In this document: one piece after another, positions 34,073 to 42,712 of the stretch | How the letters are laid out: each line of letters opens with the position of its first letter | Position numbering within the stretch: position 1 is the first letter of the stretch | Source: Ruegeria arenilitoris | GTDB lineage: Bacteria; Pseudomonadota; Alphaproteobacteria; Rhodobacterales; Rhodobacteraceae | Direction of reading: 5' to 3' | NCBI RefSeq assembly: GCF_013030265.1 | Contig: NZ_WPZQ01000005.1 | Coordinates: forward strand, 124,001-188,000 | Length of the DNA stretch: 64,000 nt | Made by a program: the position numbers and the translations under genes | The notes under the pieces: model-generated | Seen by the model: only the letters and a program-made list of their open reading frames with translations | The model's database searches: none | What the model was told of the DNA's origin: nothing

Positions 34073-35988
34073 AGCCGGAACTTGGCGTTTGCTACTATCC
34101 CGAACATTGGCCCGAGGCGATGTGGGCCGACGATGCTGCCCGCATGGTCGAAACAGGTCTGACATGGGTTCGCATCGGTGAGTTTGCCTGGAGCCGGATG
34201 GAACCCACACCCGGCCATCTGAAACTCGACTGGCTGGACCGCGCGATTGAGACGCTCGGGAACGCCGGGCTGAAGGTTGTGCTGGGGACACCCACGGCAA
34301 CACCGCCGCGCTGGATGCTGGACAAGCACCCCGACATGCTGGCCGTTGATGCCCAAGGTAACCCGCGCAAATTCGGGTCGCGCCGGCACTACTGTTTCAG
34401 CCATCAGGGCTATATCGACGAATGCTGGCGCATCGCGCGCATCATGGGAGAACGATACGGGCAGAACCCGCATGTCGCCGCCTGGCAGATCGACAACGAA
34501 TATGGCTGTCATGACACCACCGTCAGCTACAGCGCATCTGCCCTGCAGGCATTTCGGAACTGGTTGGCGTCCGAGTACGGCACCATCGATGCCTTGAACG
34601 AGGCATGGGGAAATGTCTTTTGGTCGATGGAATACAACAGCTTTGACCAGATTGATCTGCCGAACCTGACCGTAACCGAGCCCAACCCATCCCATGTTTT
34701 GGCCTTCCGTCGTTTCAGTTCGGATCAGGTCGTTGCCTTCAACAAGGCGCAGGTAAATGCACTGCGCCCGCTGACCAATGCCCCGTTGCTGCACAACTAC
34801 ATGGGGCGCATATTGGATTTCGATCACTTCAAAGTCGGGGCTGATCTGGATATCGCCACATGGGACAGCTATCCGATCGGCTTTCTTTCAGATCGGCTTG
34901 AGGCAGACGAGGCACACAAAACCGCCTATCTGCAGCAAGGCGACCCGGATATGCAGGCCTTTCATCATGATCTCTATCGTGCGGTCGGGCGTGGCAGATG
35001 GTGGGTAATGGAACAACAACCGGGCCCGGTGAACTGGGCGCCCTACAATCCTGCCCCACTACCCGGCATGGTGCGCCTGTGGTCACTTGAGGCCGTTGCC
35101 CATGGTGCCGAAGTCGTCAGCTATTTCCGCTGGCGTCAGGCCCCGTTCGGTCAGGAACAGATGCACGCGGGGCTTATGACGCCGCATAACCGCGCAGCAC
35201 CCGCACTGGCTGAAGCGCGGCATGTGGCTGATGACCTGACCAAGCTCGGCGATGTCCGTCAGCGGGTCGCAAAAGTTGCGATCGTCTTCGACTATGCTTC
35301 GGAGTGGGCCTGGAACACCCAACCTCAGGGTGCCGGGTTCGACTACTTCAGACTGGTTTTCTCAACCTACAAAGCCGTGCGCCGCGCCGGCCTGTCAGTG
35401 GATTTTGTATCTGCTGCAGATATCCCGGCAGATCAGTACAAGCTGGTCCTGACGCCGGGTCTGGCTTCACTGGACACTGAACTGGCAGATCGTCTGGAAG
35501 CGTCCGGATCACTGGTCATCCTCGGACCAAGAACCGGCGCGATAACAGATGGTTTTCAAATCCCGCAACAAGGTCGCCCCGGTCTTTCAGGTCTGGATTG
35601 CGACGTCGATCTCATCGAAACCCTGCCCCCGACCAGTGAACGGTCAATTGAGGGTGGTGGCGCTGCATTGCATTGGGTTGAACGGCTGTCCGGCGAAGCC
35701 CGGAATTTACTGACATTCTCAGACGGAAATCCAGCGCTCATGAGTTCGGGGAACCTTTGGTATCTCGGGTGCTTTCCGGATGAAGCCTTGTGGGACCGCG
35801 TCATTGAACTGGCCGCGCGCGAGGCCCGCATCGCGCTGCATCCCATGCCCGCCGGATTGCGACGGCGCGAAACGGCAGAGCATGTGTTTCTGATCAATTA
35901 CAACGCACAACCGGTTACGTGGAACGATCATGACATCGGTGGATGCGATGTCGCCATCCTGAAACGCAACCCGCCCGGACAGGACTGA
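34069..35988 (+). CDS. Beta-galactosidase, glycoside hydrolase family 42 (copy 1)
   Basis: Retaining beta-galactosidase of 639 aa. The acid/base Glu144 lies in QIDNEYG and the nucleophile Glu315 in VMEQQPGPVNW, within the GH42 TIM barrel that starts GVCYYPEHWPE; a trimerisation domain and a beta-sandwich follow. No signal peptide, so it acts on imported substrates. As last gene of the operon it adds beta-galactosidase action to the GH4 alpha-galactosidase. A strong hairpin overlaps its stop codon. A paralogue lies about 5 kb further on. Confidence 0.93.
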   Translation: MKPELGVCYYPEHWPEAMWADDAARMVETGLTWVRIGEFAWSRMEPTPGHLKLDWLDRAIETLGNAGLKVVLGTPTATPPRWMLDKHPDMLAVDAQGNPRKFGSRRHYCFSHQGYIDECWRIARIMGERYGQNPHVAAWQIDNEYGCHDTTVSYSASALQAFRNWLASEYGTIDALNEAWGNVFWSMEYNSFDQIDLPNLTVTEPNPSHVLAFRRFSSDQVVAFNKAQVNALRPLTNAPLLHNYMGRILDFDHFKVGADLDIATWDSYPIGFLSDRLEADEAHKTAYLQQGDPDMQAFHHDLYRAVGRGRWWVMEQQPGPVNWAPYNPAPLPGMVRLWSLEAVAHGAEVVSYFRWRQAPFGQEQMHAGLMTPHNRAAPALAEARHVADDLTKLGDVRQRVAKVAIVFDYASEWAWNTQPQGAGFDYFRLVFSTYKAVRRAGLSVDFVSAADIPADQYKLVLTPGLASLDTELADRLEASGSLVILGPRTGAITDGFQIPQQGRPGLSGLDCDVDLIETLPPTSERSIEGGGAALHWVERLSGEARNLLTFSDGNPALMSSGNLWYLGCFPDEALWDRVIELAAREARIALHPMPAGLRRRETAEHVFLINYNAQPVTWNDHDIGGCDVAILKRNPPGQD

Positions 35989-36002
35989 CCTGACCGGGCG
36001 GG
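35970..36002 (+). terminator. Terminator hairpin spanning the end of the galactoside operon
   Basis: Perfect 9-bp stem CCCGCCCGG / CCGGGCGGG (35970-35978 with 35994-36002) enclosing a second small stem CAGG / CCTG. It contains the stop codon of the GH42 gene and lies before the convergent polyamine operon end. T-run is short. Confidence 0.7.
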
Positions 36003-36028
36003 ACGCTGTTTATGCAAGGCGTTTGTGC

Positions 36029-37300
36029 CTATTGATCGTTTTGCAGGCTGTTGGGATCAAAGACCCCGCCAAAGCCGCTGTTATTGGAGCCCGAAGGTTG
36101 CTCTTCGGTATCCGCAGCGCCTTCATCCTCTTCACCGCCCAACGTATTCGGCGCAAAGACGTTGCCAAAGCCGCTGTTATTTGACGGTTTCGGAGCCGAC
36201 TGCTGCGCATCGCCCTGCTCGGCCTCTTCGGCTTCGCGTTGCTTGCGGCGCTCTTCACGCTGCTTGCGCAGTTCCTGAATGCGCTGTTCGGCTTCCAGTT
36301 GCTTCTGCTCTTTCACGTTGGCGATACACTGCGCAGGGTTATAGGCCGTCGCCGTGCCTACCACGGTGATCGTGGCAACCGCGAACACAACCAGCAAAAC
36401 CGCAGCCATGTTGCCTGCAAAAAAGCTTGGCAGCTTGATCTTGCCCGCCAGTTCTTCAACCGTGGCTTTCTTGCGCGCCGCAGCCACCAGTTCCTGACGC
36501 TTCAGCTTGGCTTCGTTCAACAGTGCAAAGAACACAGTCAACGCCACGATGATGAAGGCCAGCGCCGAGATCGCAGGTGTGATGCCGTACCGGACCTTCT
36601 GGGCCAGTTCGATCGTTAGCGTCGGGTACTCACCAAAGGTGAAGGTGGTAGTGTTGTAGTTCTCGAACGAGGCGAGGAACGCCAGCACCGCAGCTGAGGC
36701 AATCGCCGGGCGCATGAACGGCAGAAGGATCTTACGGAACGCCTGCGCATGAGTTGCGCCAAGATCCAGCGCCGCTTCGGTCAGGGCGATGTCATAACGC
36801 TGCAGACGCGCCACCAGTACCAGCATGCAGTAGCTGGCGATAAAGGTGGACTGACCGATCACCGTCAGGAAAACACCGTTGGACAAGAAGCTGTCGGCAC
36901 CCAGACCCAACATCCGGTTGATCCGATCCCAGAACACCAGTGTCGAGATACCCAGAACAACACCTGGGATCAGGATCGGTGCGATGATGATCGTGTAGTA
37001 GGTCGCGCGCAACTTGGGCCAGATCTGGGTCAACATCAGCGCCCCGGCCAGACCCATCGCTACCGACAGAACAACTGTTCCGGCACCGATGATCAGCGAG
37101 TTCTTGATACCGTTCAGGATGCGCTGATCCTGAAACAGTTCACTGAACCACTGGAAGGTCAGGCATTCCCAAGGCGACATCCTTGGGAACCCGGACGAGT
37201 TGAATGCGGTGATCGACATGATCACCAGCGGCCCCAGTAGATAGGCGAAGAAGATCGCCAGATAGACCCAGATGCTTATGCGGAGGAAGGAAGTGTTCAT
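36029..37300 (-). CDS. Polyamine-type ABC permease (PotC-like) with unusual C-terminal tail
   Basis: Permease of 423 aa; PotC proteins are usually near 270 aa. Residues 1-262 form the normal six-helix permease with coupling loop EAALDLGATHAQAFRKILLPFMRP. The extra part has a linker (265-295), a seventh membrane helix (about 298-317), a highly charged predicted coiled coil (about 328-362, KEQKQLEAEQRIQELRKQ) and an acidic tail with two copies of a 14-residue repeat, NNSGFGNVFAPNTL (374-387) and NNSGFGGVFDPNSL (406-419). By helix count the tail would be outside the cytoplasm. Overlaps the other permease by 4 bp. Confidence 0.9.
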   Translation of the reverse strand: MNTSFLRISIWVYLAIFFAYLLGPLVIMSITAFNSSGFPRMSPWECLTFQWFSELFQDQRILNGIKNSLIIGAGTVVLSVAMGLAGALMLTQIWPKLRATYYTIIIAPILIPGVVLGISTLVFWDRINRMLGLGADSFLSNGVFLTVIGQSTFIASYCMLVLVARLQRYDIALTEAALDLGATHAQAFRKILLPFMRPAIASAAVLAFLASFENYNTTTFTFGEYPTLTIELAQKVRYGITPAISALAFIIVALTVFFALLNEAKLKRQELVAAARKKATVEELAGKIKLPSFFAGNMAAVLLVVFAVATITVVGTATAYNPAQCIANVKEQKQLEAEQRIQELRKQREERRKQREAEEAEQGDAQQSAPKPSNNSGFGNVFAPNTLGGEEDEGAADTEEQPSGSNNSGFGGVFDPNSLQNDQ

Positions 37301-38217
37301 TTCCCGATATCCCCCATGTTCACCTTGAACAGGCGCATCATCGCCAGCACGAACAGGATACAGGTCACCAGCAGAACGATGGCGTATGCAGCACCCTGCG
37401 GCCAGTCGTTGTTGTCATTGAACTGCTGATAGATCAGCTGTGTGAACCACAAGGACGAGGGCCCGCCCAGAATCTGTGGCGCGGCCAGTGCACCGGCGCT
37501 CAGCATGAAGACCATCGTACAGCCCGAACTGATGCCTGGCTTGGCGTAGGGGATGACCACACGCCAGTGAATCCGCCACCAGGGCGCACCAAGATCACGC
37601 GCGGCCTCAATCTGGTTTCCATCCAGGCTTTCGATCACGTTGTACATCGGGAAGATCATCAGCAGGATGTAGGCATAGCCCAGACCCGCATAGAGCGCGA
37701 TATCGTTGCGGATGAAGTCAAATGGAGTATCAAAGATACCTAAGCCCATGAACAATGTGTTCAATACGCCTGTTTCCCCAAAGATAATCCGCAGGGCAAA
37801 GGCGCGCAGGATCTCGTTGATCCAGTAGGGGATGATCAGCATGATCGCAAAGATGCGGATATGGCTGCCCTTGGACTGACCGAGGTAGTAGGCGATCGGG
37901 TAACAGATGATCAGGTTGAAGATCGTTACACAGACCGCCGCAATCAGCGTCCGGAAAAACACCCGCAAGTCGACAGCGTTATAAGACTGACTGCCCCCTT
38001 CGGGTCCGTAGATCAGGTATTTGTAGTTCTCCAGCGTATAGACGTCCTTGGGCCCACCAATCTCTGGCGGCGGCAGGTTCGGACGGAAGGAAAAGTCCAG
38101 CATCGACAGCTGGGGCAGGATAATCAGGCCGATGGTCCAGAACAGGACCAGGCCCAAAATCGCCAGCCCCATGCCGGTGCCATTGCGATTGAAAAACTCC
38201 TTGAGGAAGCCTGGCAT
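37297..38217 (-). CDS. Polyamine-type ABC permease (PotB-like)
   Basis: First permease of the polyamine-type importer (306 aa), six membrane segments and coupling loop EAARDLGAPWWRIHWRVVIPYAKP. The long periplasmic loop after helix 1 (GGPKDVYTLENYKYLIYGPEGG) is usual for PotB proteins. It starts 12 bp after the ATPase gene and overlaps the PotC-like gene by 4 bp. Confidence 0.93.
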   Translation of the reverse strand: MPGFLKEFFNRNGTGMGLAILGLVLFWTIGLIILPQLSMLDFSFRPNLPPPEIGGPKDVYTLENYKYLIYGPEGGSQSYNAVDLRVFFRTLIAAVCVTIFNLIICYPIAYYLGQSKGSHIRIFAIMLIIPYWINEILRAFALRIIFGETGVLNTLFMGLGIFDTPFDFIRNDIALYAGLGYAYILLMIFPMYNVIESLDGNQIEAARDLGAPWWRIHWRVVIPYAKPGISSGCTMVFMLSAGALAAPQILGGPSSLWFTQLIYQQFNDNNDWPQGAAYAIVLLVTCILFVLAMMRLFKVNMGDIGK

Positions 38218-38229
38218 TGTGAGGCCTCC

Positions 38230-39342
38230 CTATTCCGCAGCCAGTTCACCCGCGGGAACGACAACCGCGTTGCGGGTCTCATATTCCAGCGTGATGTTCT
38301 GCCCGGTGTGATCCTCAAAGGACTGGCCCAGGTTGGGGATCGAAACCTTGATCTCTTTGCCGCCCTCACCTTCGGTGAAGATGTTGAAGACATTGCCTTC
38401 AAATTCCTCGTGGTTCACACGCGCGGTGACAAAGTGATCTCCGGCCGCACCGTCAGAGGCAATTGCAAAGGCTTCAGGGCGGATGAACATCATGGCGTCA
38501 TCACCCTCTTTCATCTTGCCCTGGTTGGCGGTGGAAATCCGCGCGACCAGATCGCCGGAACGGTTAGTCGCGATCAACGCTTCATTGCCCATGACCTGCT
38601 TGACCTTGCCGCGGAACACATTGTTTTCGCCCACGAAAGAAGCTGCAAACGCGGTGTTTGGATCGTTGTAGATGGTCTTGCCGTCTGCAATCTGGTCAAT
38701 CACCCCTGCCCGCATTACGGCGATGTTGTCCGACATGGTCAACGCCTCGCCCTGATCATGGGTGATGTAGATGAAAGTAATGCCAACACGCTGCTGAATT
38801 TCACGCAGCTCGGTCCGCATGTGCTGGCGTAGTTTGAGGTCAAGCGCCGACAGGGGTTCGTCCAGCAGCAGAACATCGGGTTCGGCGCACAGGGCGCGGG
38901 CGATTGCCACACGCTGACGCTGACCACCTGACAATTCGCTGGGCAACTTATCGCCCTGCCCCGGAAGTGCGATCATGTCCAGCAACTCATCAGCACGCTT
39001 GCGGCGTTCGGCAGCGCTGGCGCCTTTGATCTCCATCGAGAAGGTGATGTTTTCCCAGACCTTCATCAGCGGGAACAACGCAAGGTTCTGAAAGATCAAT
39101 GCGGTCGGACGTTTGTTCGGCCCGATCCCTCTCATGTTGTTGCCACCGATCAGAACATTGCCTTCGCTGGGCTCCAGAAAGCCCGAAACGGCGCGCAGGA
39201 TGGTTGTCTTGCCACAGCCAGAGGGGCCAAGGAACGAAAAGAAATCGCCCCCATTAATGTTTACGTTCGCATCACGCACGGCGACAAAATCACCGAAGCG
39301 GATCCACAGGTTTTCCAGATCGACTCCGACCCCTGCACTCAT
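38230..39342 (-). CDS. Polyamine-type ABC transporter ATP-binding protein (PotA-like)
   Basis: ATPase of 370 aa: Walker A GPSGCGKTT, Q-loop FQNLALFPLM, signature LSGGQRQRVA, Walker B VLLLDEPLSALD, H-loop ITHDQGEAL, and the C-terminal TOBE domain (IRPEAFAI). The ATG at 39342 has AGGGAGATACC before it; a longer frame upstream lacks conservation. It belongs with the following permeases and the preceding binding protein. Confidence 0.93.
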   Translation of the reverse strand: MSAGVGVDLENLWIRFGDFVAVRDANVNINGGDFFSFLGPSGCGKTTILRAVSGFLEPSEGNVLIGGNNMRGIGPNKRPTALIFQNLALFPLMKVWENITFSMEIKGASAAERRKRADELLDMIALPGQGDKLPSELSGGQRQRVAIARALCAEPDVLLLDEPLSALDLKLRQHMRTELREIQQRVGITFIYITHDQGEALTMSDNIAVMRAGVIDQIADGKTIYNDPNTAFAASFVGENNVFRGKVKQVMGNEALIATNRSGDLVARISTANQGKMKEGDDAMMFIRPEAFAIASDGAAGDHFVTARVNHEEFEGNVFNIFTEGEGGKEIKVSIPNLGQSFEDHTGQNITLEYETRNAVVVPAGELAAE

Positions 39343-39421
39343 TTTTGGTATCTCCCTGGAGCACGGCACAGGGCCGTGTCACATAACTGTCCGTTACGCC
39401 GGGGCGGCGCACGGGTAGCAG

Positions 39422-39444
39422 CCCCCCGCGTGTTACGCGAGGGG
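39422..39444 (-). terminator. Hairpin between binding protein and ATPase genes
   Basis: Stem CCCC-t-CGCG / CGCG-g-GGGG on the minus strand with one mismatch and a 5-nt loop, right after the binding protein gene. It probably attenuates transcription or protects the upstream mRNA, since the downstream genes belong to the same importer. Confidence 0.5.
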
Positions 39445-39460
39445 CCCGGTTTCAAGGCGA

Positions 39461-40585
39461 TCAGGCGCTCTTGAACTTATTGACGAACTCGGTCCGGGTT
39501 TCAGCATACCAGGGTGCTTCGGCCGGCCATGGGTTCAGGTTGGCCAGCGAGTCGCCCGGATAGGCTTCGGCAAAGTTCTTTTTATAGGTGTCGCCCGAAT
39601 ACTGGTCGGCACCCAGAACTGGCGAGTTATAGCCGTGGCTGTCGATTGCGACACCGGCCGGTTTGGCCTGATAGGCAAAGTCGATGAAGGCATAGACCTG
39701 ATCGATATTCGCCGCGCCTGTCGGCATCGAGATACCGTCAACCCAAGCCATCGCACCTTCGACAGGCGCCTGATAGTGCACAGGCTCACCGGCAGATTTC
39801 AGGGCCAGCGGCGGGCCGTCCCATGTCTGGCCGACAACCACACCTTCGTTCAGCAGACCGTTCTTCTGGGTATCCGCGTCGTTCCAGATCAGCTTGATCC
39901 GGTTCTTACGCTCGATGCACCAGTCGGCAATCTGGCCCCAGACCTTGCGCATGGTGTCTTCGTCACCATAAGCGGCCCAGACCGAACCCGGTTCCATCTC
40001 ACCGGCGCGCTCCATGTAGAGACCCGCACCCAGCATCATCGAGTGCGCACGGCCCATGGTCTTGCCAGCGTTTTCTTCCGACCACACGTCGCCATAGGAC
40101 GGCGCGTCGCCTTCGGGCAGCCACAGGTCAGTACGATAGGCGATGCCTTCGGTACCCCAGATATGCGGCAGCCAGTGCGCGCCGCTGTCACCAAAGTTCC
40201 ATGCGTCGGTGCCGATCTTGGCCATCGCAGGGTTCACCAGATCGATCGGAACCTTGTTCATGTCGAACGGCTGCAACAGTTCCAGCGGTTCCCACTGAAG
40301 CGAACGGTTGTTGGTCGGCGAGACGATGTCAAAGCCCTGACCTTTGGTCGCCTTCATCTTGTTGATGATTTCTTCGTTCGACCCGATACCGGTGTAGTTC
40401 ACCTTGATACCGGTCAGAGTTTCGAACTCTTGAATAAAGCTGGGCGGCAGATAGTCCGACCACATCAGGATGTTGATTTCACCCGACGAAGCCAGCGCGC
40501 TCTTGCTGTAAAGTGGCGCTGCCAAAGCAGCAGCACCCGCACCCTTCAAGACCGAGCGGCGGGTAACAGATTTGGTTTTCACCAT
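39461..40585 (-). CDS. Polyamine-type ABC substrate-binding protein (PotD/PotF-like)
   Basis: Periplasmic binding protein of 374 aa. The N-terminus has a Tat-like signal (TRRSVLKGAGAAALAAP, cleavage near ALA-SS), then the PotD/F fold (INILMWSDYLPPSFIQEFETLTGIKVNYTGIGSNEEIINKM). The first gene of the polyamine-type importer; GGGAGAAAACC precedes the ATG. Family members bind putrescine, spermidine or related amines; the exact ligand is unknown. The roughly 100-bp gap upstream is AT-rich near the start and probably holds a promoter. Confidence 0.92.
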   Translation of the reverse strand: MVKTKSVTRRSVLKGAGAAALAAPLYSKSALASSGEINILMWSDYLPPSFIQEFETLTGIKVNYTGIGSNEEIINKMKATKGQGFDIVSPTNNRSLQWEPLELLQPFDMNKVPIDLVNPAMAKIGTDAWNFGDSGAHWLPHIWGTEGIAYRTDLWLPEGDAPSYGDVWSEENAGKTMGRAHSMMLGAGLYMERAGEMEPGSVWAAYGDEDTMRKVWGQIADWCIERKNRIKLIWNDADTQKNGLLNEGVVVGQTWDGPPLALKSAGEPVHYQAPVEGAMAWVDGISMPTGAANIDQVYAFIDFAYQAKPAGVAIDSHGYNSPVLGADQYSGDTYKKNFAEAYPGDSLANLNPWPAEAPWYAETRTEFVNKFKSA

Positions 40586-40687
40586 TGGTTTTCTCCCGTA
40601 GTTGGATTGTGTTGTTTTTGTTCTTTTTTAACAGCGTAGAGATTTGCGGCGCCCGCGTCAGCCCAAAAGTGACAGTTCGCGGTTTTC

Positions 40688-42712
40688 TTAAGTCCAGTTC
40701 GGGAAATTGCCTCGTGCTGGACCTACATCCGACGCGCTCTGCTTCGCCTTGCTACCTCGCCAAATACAAACGCCGTAAGGGGGAACGACCTCTCCACCAA
40801 CGAGAAAGGACCGTGTTTGGTCCGTTTGCAGGCGGATATCTTCATCGCCGAAATTAAATGCAAATTTCAGATCACCGCGCTGCGTAATCCGCAAATCCGG
40901 ATCGCAGACAGTGAATTCGATTCCAGCCCACGCCAAAACATCCTCTAGAATCATCCGCAAAAGCTTGCCTTGCGGCACCATTGCCAGATAGGTGGCCCGC
41001 TCGGACCTGATCACAGCAGGACTACCATCGCGATACTTGCTAACAAACCTGGCAATAACTTCCTGTTCTGTCTCAATAATTTCACGCCATCCGATGAAAT
41101 CATACGTGGCAGCGTCGCCAAAACGAACGGCCTCCTCCGCCAACTTTGGTAATGATTCGACTCGATTGATACGAACCCCGGTCAGATCGGCCAGAACACC
41201 CGGAGCGAGGTTGTCCGGGGTATGCATATCCTCGGTCTTGCTGGCTGACCGGGCTCCAATCAAAAGCTTCGCCTGGCAATCCTGGAGTTTGGCCGCAAAA
41301 TCCGATGTCACGATCATATTCTGCGGCAGGATCACCAGTGCATAATCCGATAGATCATCTTCGGGCCCCAGAAAATCCAGATCAACGCCGAGTTCGCGCA
41401 ATGCCGCATACCATTCGCGGATGATCTGCGCGTTCGGAAACGCATCATCATGTGGCAGAATATCAGCGGCCCAGATTGACGTGTAATCCAGCACCATTGC
41501 CACCTTCGCACATGTCCGAACGGCGGGTGGCATAACCTCTCGTTCCGCTACGATCTGCGCTAGTTCCTCTGCTGCCTGATCCGGACTTCCGTCAGATCGC
41601 AGAAGTGCAGTGTGAAACTGTTCCTGAGCGAACTTCGCCTGCCGCCAGCGAAAGAACATCACAGCCTGTGCACCATGGGCATAGGCTGCCCATGTCCACA
41701 GCCGCACCATTCCGTCGGCGGGCGAGGGGTTCTTTTCGGCCCAATCAACCGGCCCAGGCTGCTGTTCCAGAACCCACATCCGACCACGCCCCTGCGATCG
41801 GTAGAGATCGCAATGAAAGCCCTGATAATCCGGCGCACCCGTTCTCAGATACCGCTGCTTTTCCTGATCAGACAGGGTTGAGCCCAGCAGATTTCCCAGC
41901 GGATAGCTGTCAAATCCCACAACATCCAGATCGGTGGCAACAGCGTGGTGATCGAACTCGAAACTGCCGGCCATAAAGTTGTGCGTGATGTCCCGTCCGG
42001 GCGCATATTCGCGCAGAATGTCCACCTGCGCCTTGTTGAACAGCCGAACCCGATCAGAGGAATACCGTGCGAAATCCAGCGCATGTGTCGGGTTCGGGTT
42101 CGCGACCAGACCATTTGGCAGTTCGATCTGATCAAAGTCAGAATACTGCGATCCCCAAAAGACCGTACCCCATGTCTGGTTGAGCGTCTCAATCGTTCCA
42201 TAACGCTGTCGAAGCCAAAGACGGAACCCATGCTTTGCTGCATCGGAGTAGCTGAGCACCGTGTCGTGATCATTGTACTCATTGTCGATCTGCCACGCAT
42301 GAACGTGCGGATTTTGCCCGTATCTTCGGGCGTATGCGCTGGCTATGCGACAGGCTTCTTCCAGATAGATCTCGCTGGAAAAGCAATAGTGTCTACGCGA
42401 ACCAAAACCACGAACCCGACCATCTGGTCCAACTGGCAGGATCTCGGGATGTTCATCAATCAGCCATTTTGGCGGTGCTGCGGTGGGCGTGGACATCATT
42501 ACCCGCAAACCGGCCGCGCCCAAAATATCGATCACTTCGTCCAGCCAGTCCCAGTCTAAACGACCCCGCTCTGGTTCAATCAGCCCCCAGGTGAATTCAG
42601 CGATCCGAACCCAGTCCAGACCCATCGCGATCATCTGCGCCGCATCATCACGCCATTGGGACCGATCCCATTGTTCGGGGTAGTAACAAACCCCCAGTTC
42701 CAGTTTGCTCAT
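40688..42712 (-). CDS. Beta-galactosidase, glycoside hydrolase family 42 (copy 2)
   Basis: Second GH42 enzyme, 674 aa, with acid/base Glu145 (QIDNEYN) and nucleophile Glu316 (VLEQQPGPVDW). The barrel start GVCYYPEQWDRSQW and the middle domain are like copy 1, but the two differ widely outside motifs. No signal peptide. Its ATG at 42712 overlaps the stop of an amino-acid-type permease gene by 4 bp, so hydrolase and importer are translationally coupled. This suggests that the imported compound is a glycoside cleaved inside the cell. Confidence 0.92.
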   Translation of the reverse strand: MSKLELGVCYYPEQWDRSQWRDDAAQMIAMGLDWVRIAEFTWGLIEPERGRLDWDWLDEVIDILGAAGLRVMMSTPTAAPPKWLIDEHPEILPVGPDGRVRGFGSRRHYCFSSEIYLEEACRIASAYARRYGQNPHVHAWQIDNEYNDHDTVLSYSDAAKHGFRLWLRQRYGTIETLNQTWGTVFWGSQYSDFDQIELPNGLVANPNPTHALDFARYSSDRVRLFNKAQVDILREYAPGRDITHNFMAGSFEFDHHAVATDLDVVGFDSYPLGNLLGSTLSDQEKQRYLRTGAPDYQGFHCDLYRSQGRGRMWVLEQQPGPVDWAEKNPSPADGMVRLWTWAAYAHGAQAVMFFRWRQAKFAQEQFHTALLRSDGSPDQAAEELAQIVAEREVMPPAVRTCAKVAMVLDYTSIWAADILPHDDAFPNAQIIREWYAALRELGVDLDFLGPEDDLSDYALVILPQNMIVTSDFAAKLQDCQAKLLIGARSASKTEDMHTPDNLAPGVLADLTGVRINRVESLPKLAEEAVRFGDAATYDFIGWREIIETEQEVIARFVSKYRDGSPAVIRSERATYLAMVPQGKLLRMILEDVLAWAGIEFTVCDPDLRITQRGDLKFAFNFGDEDIRLQTDQTRSFLVGGEVVPPYGVCIWRGSKAKQSASDVGPARGNFPNWT

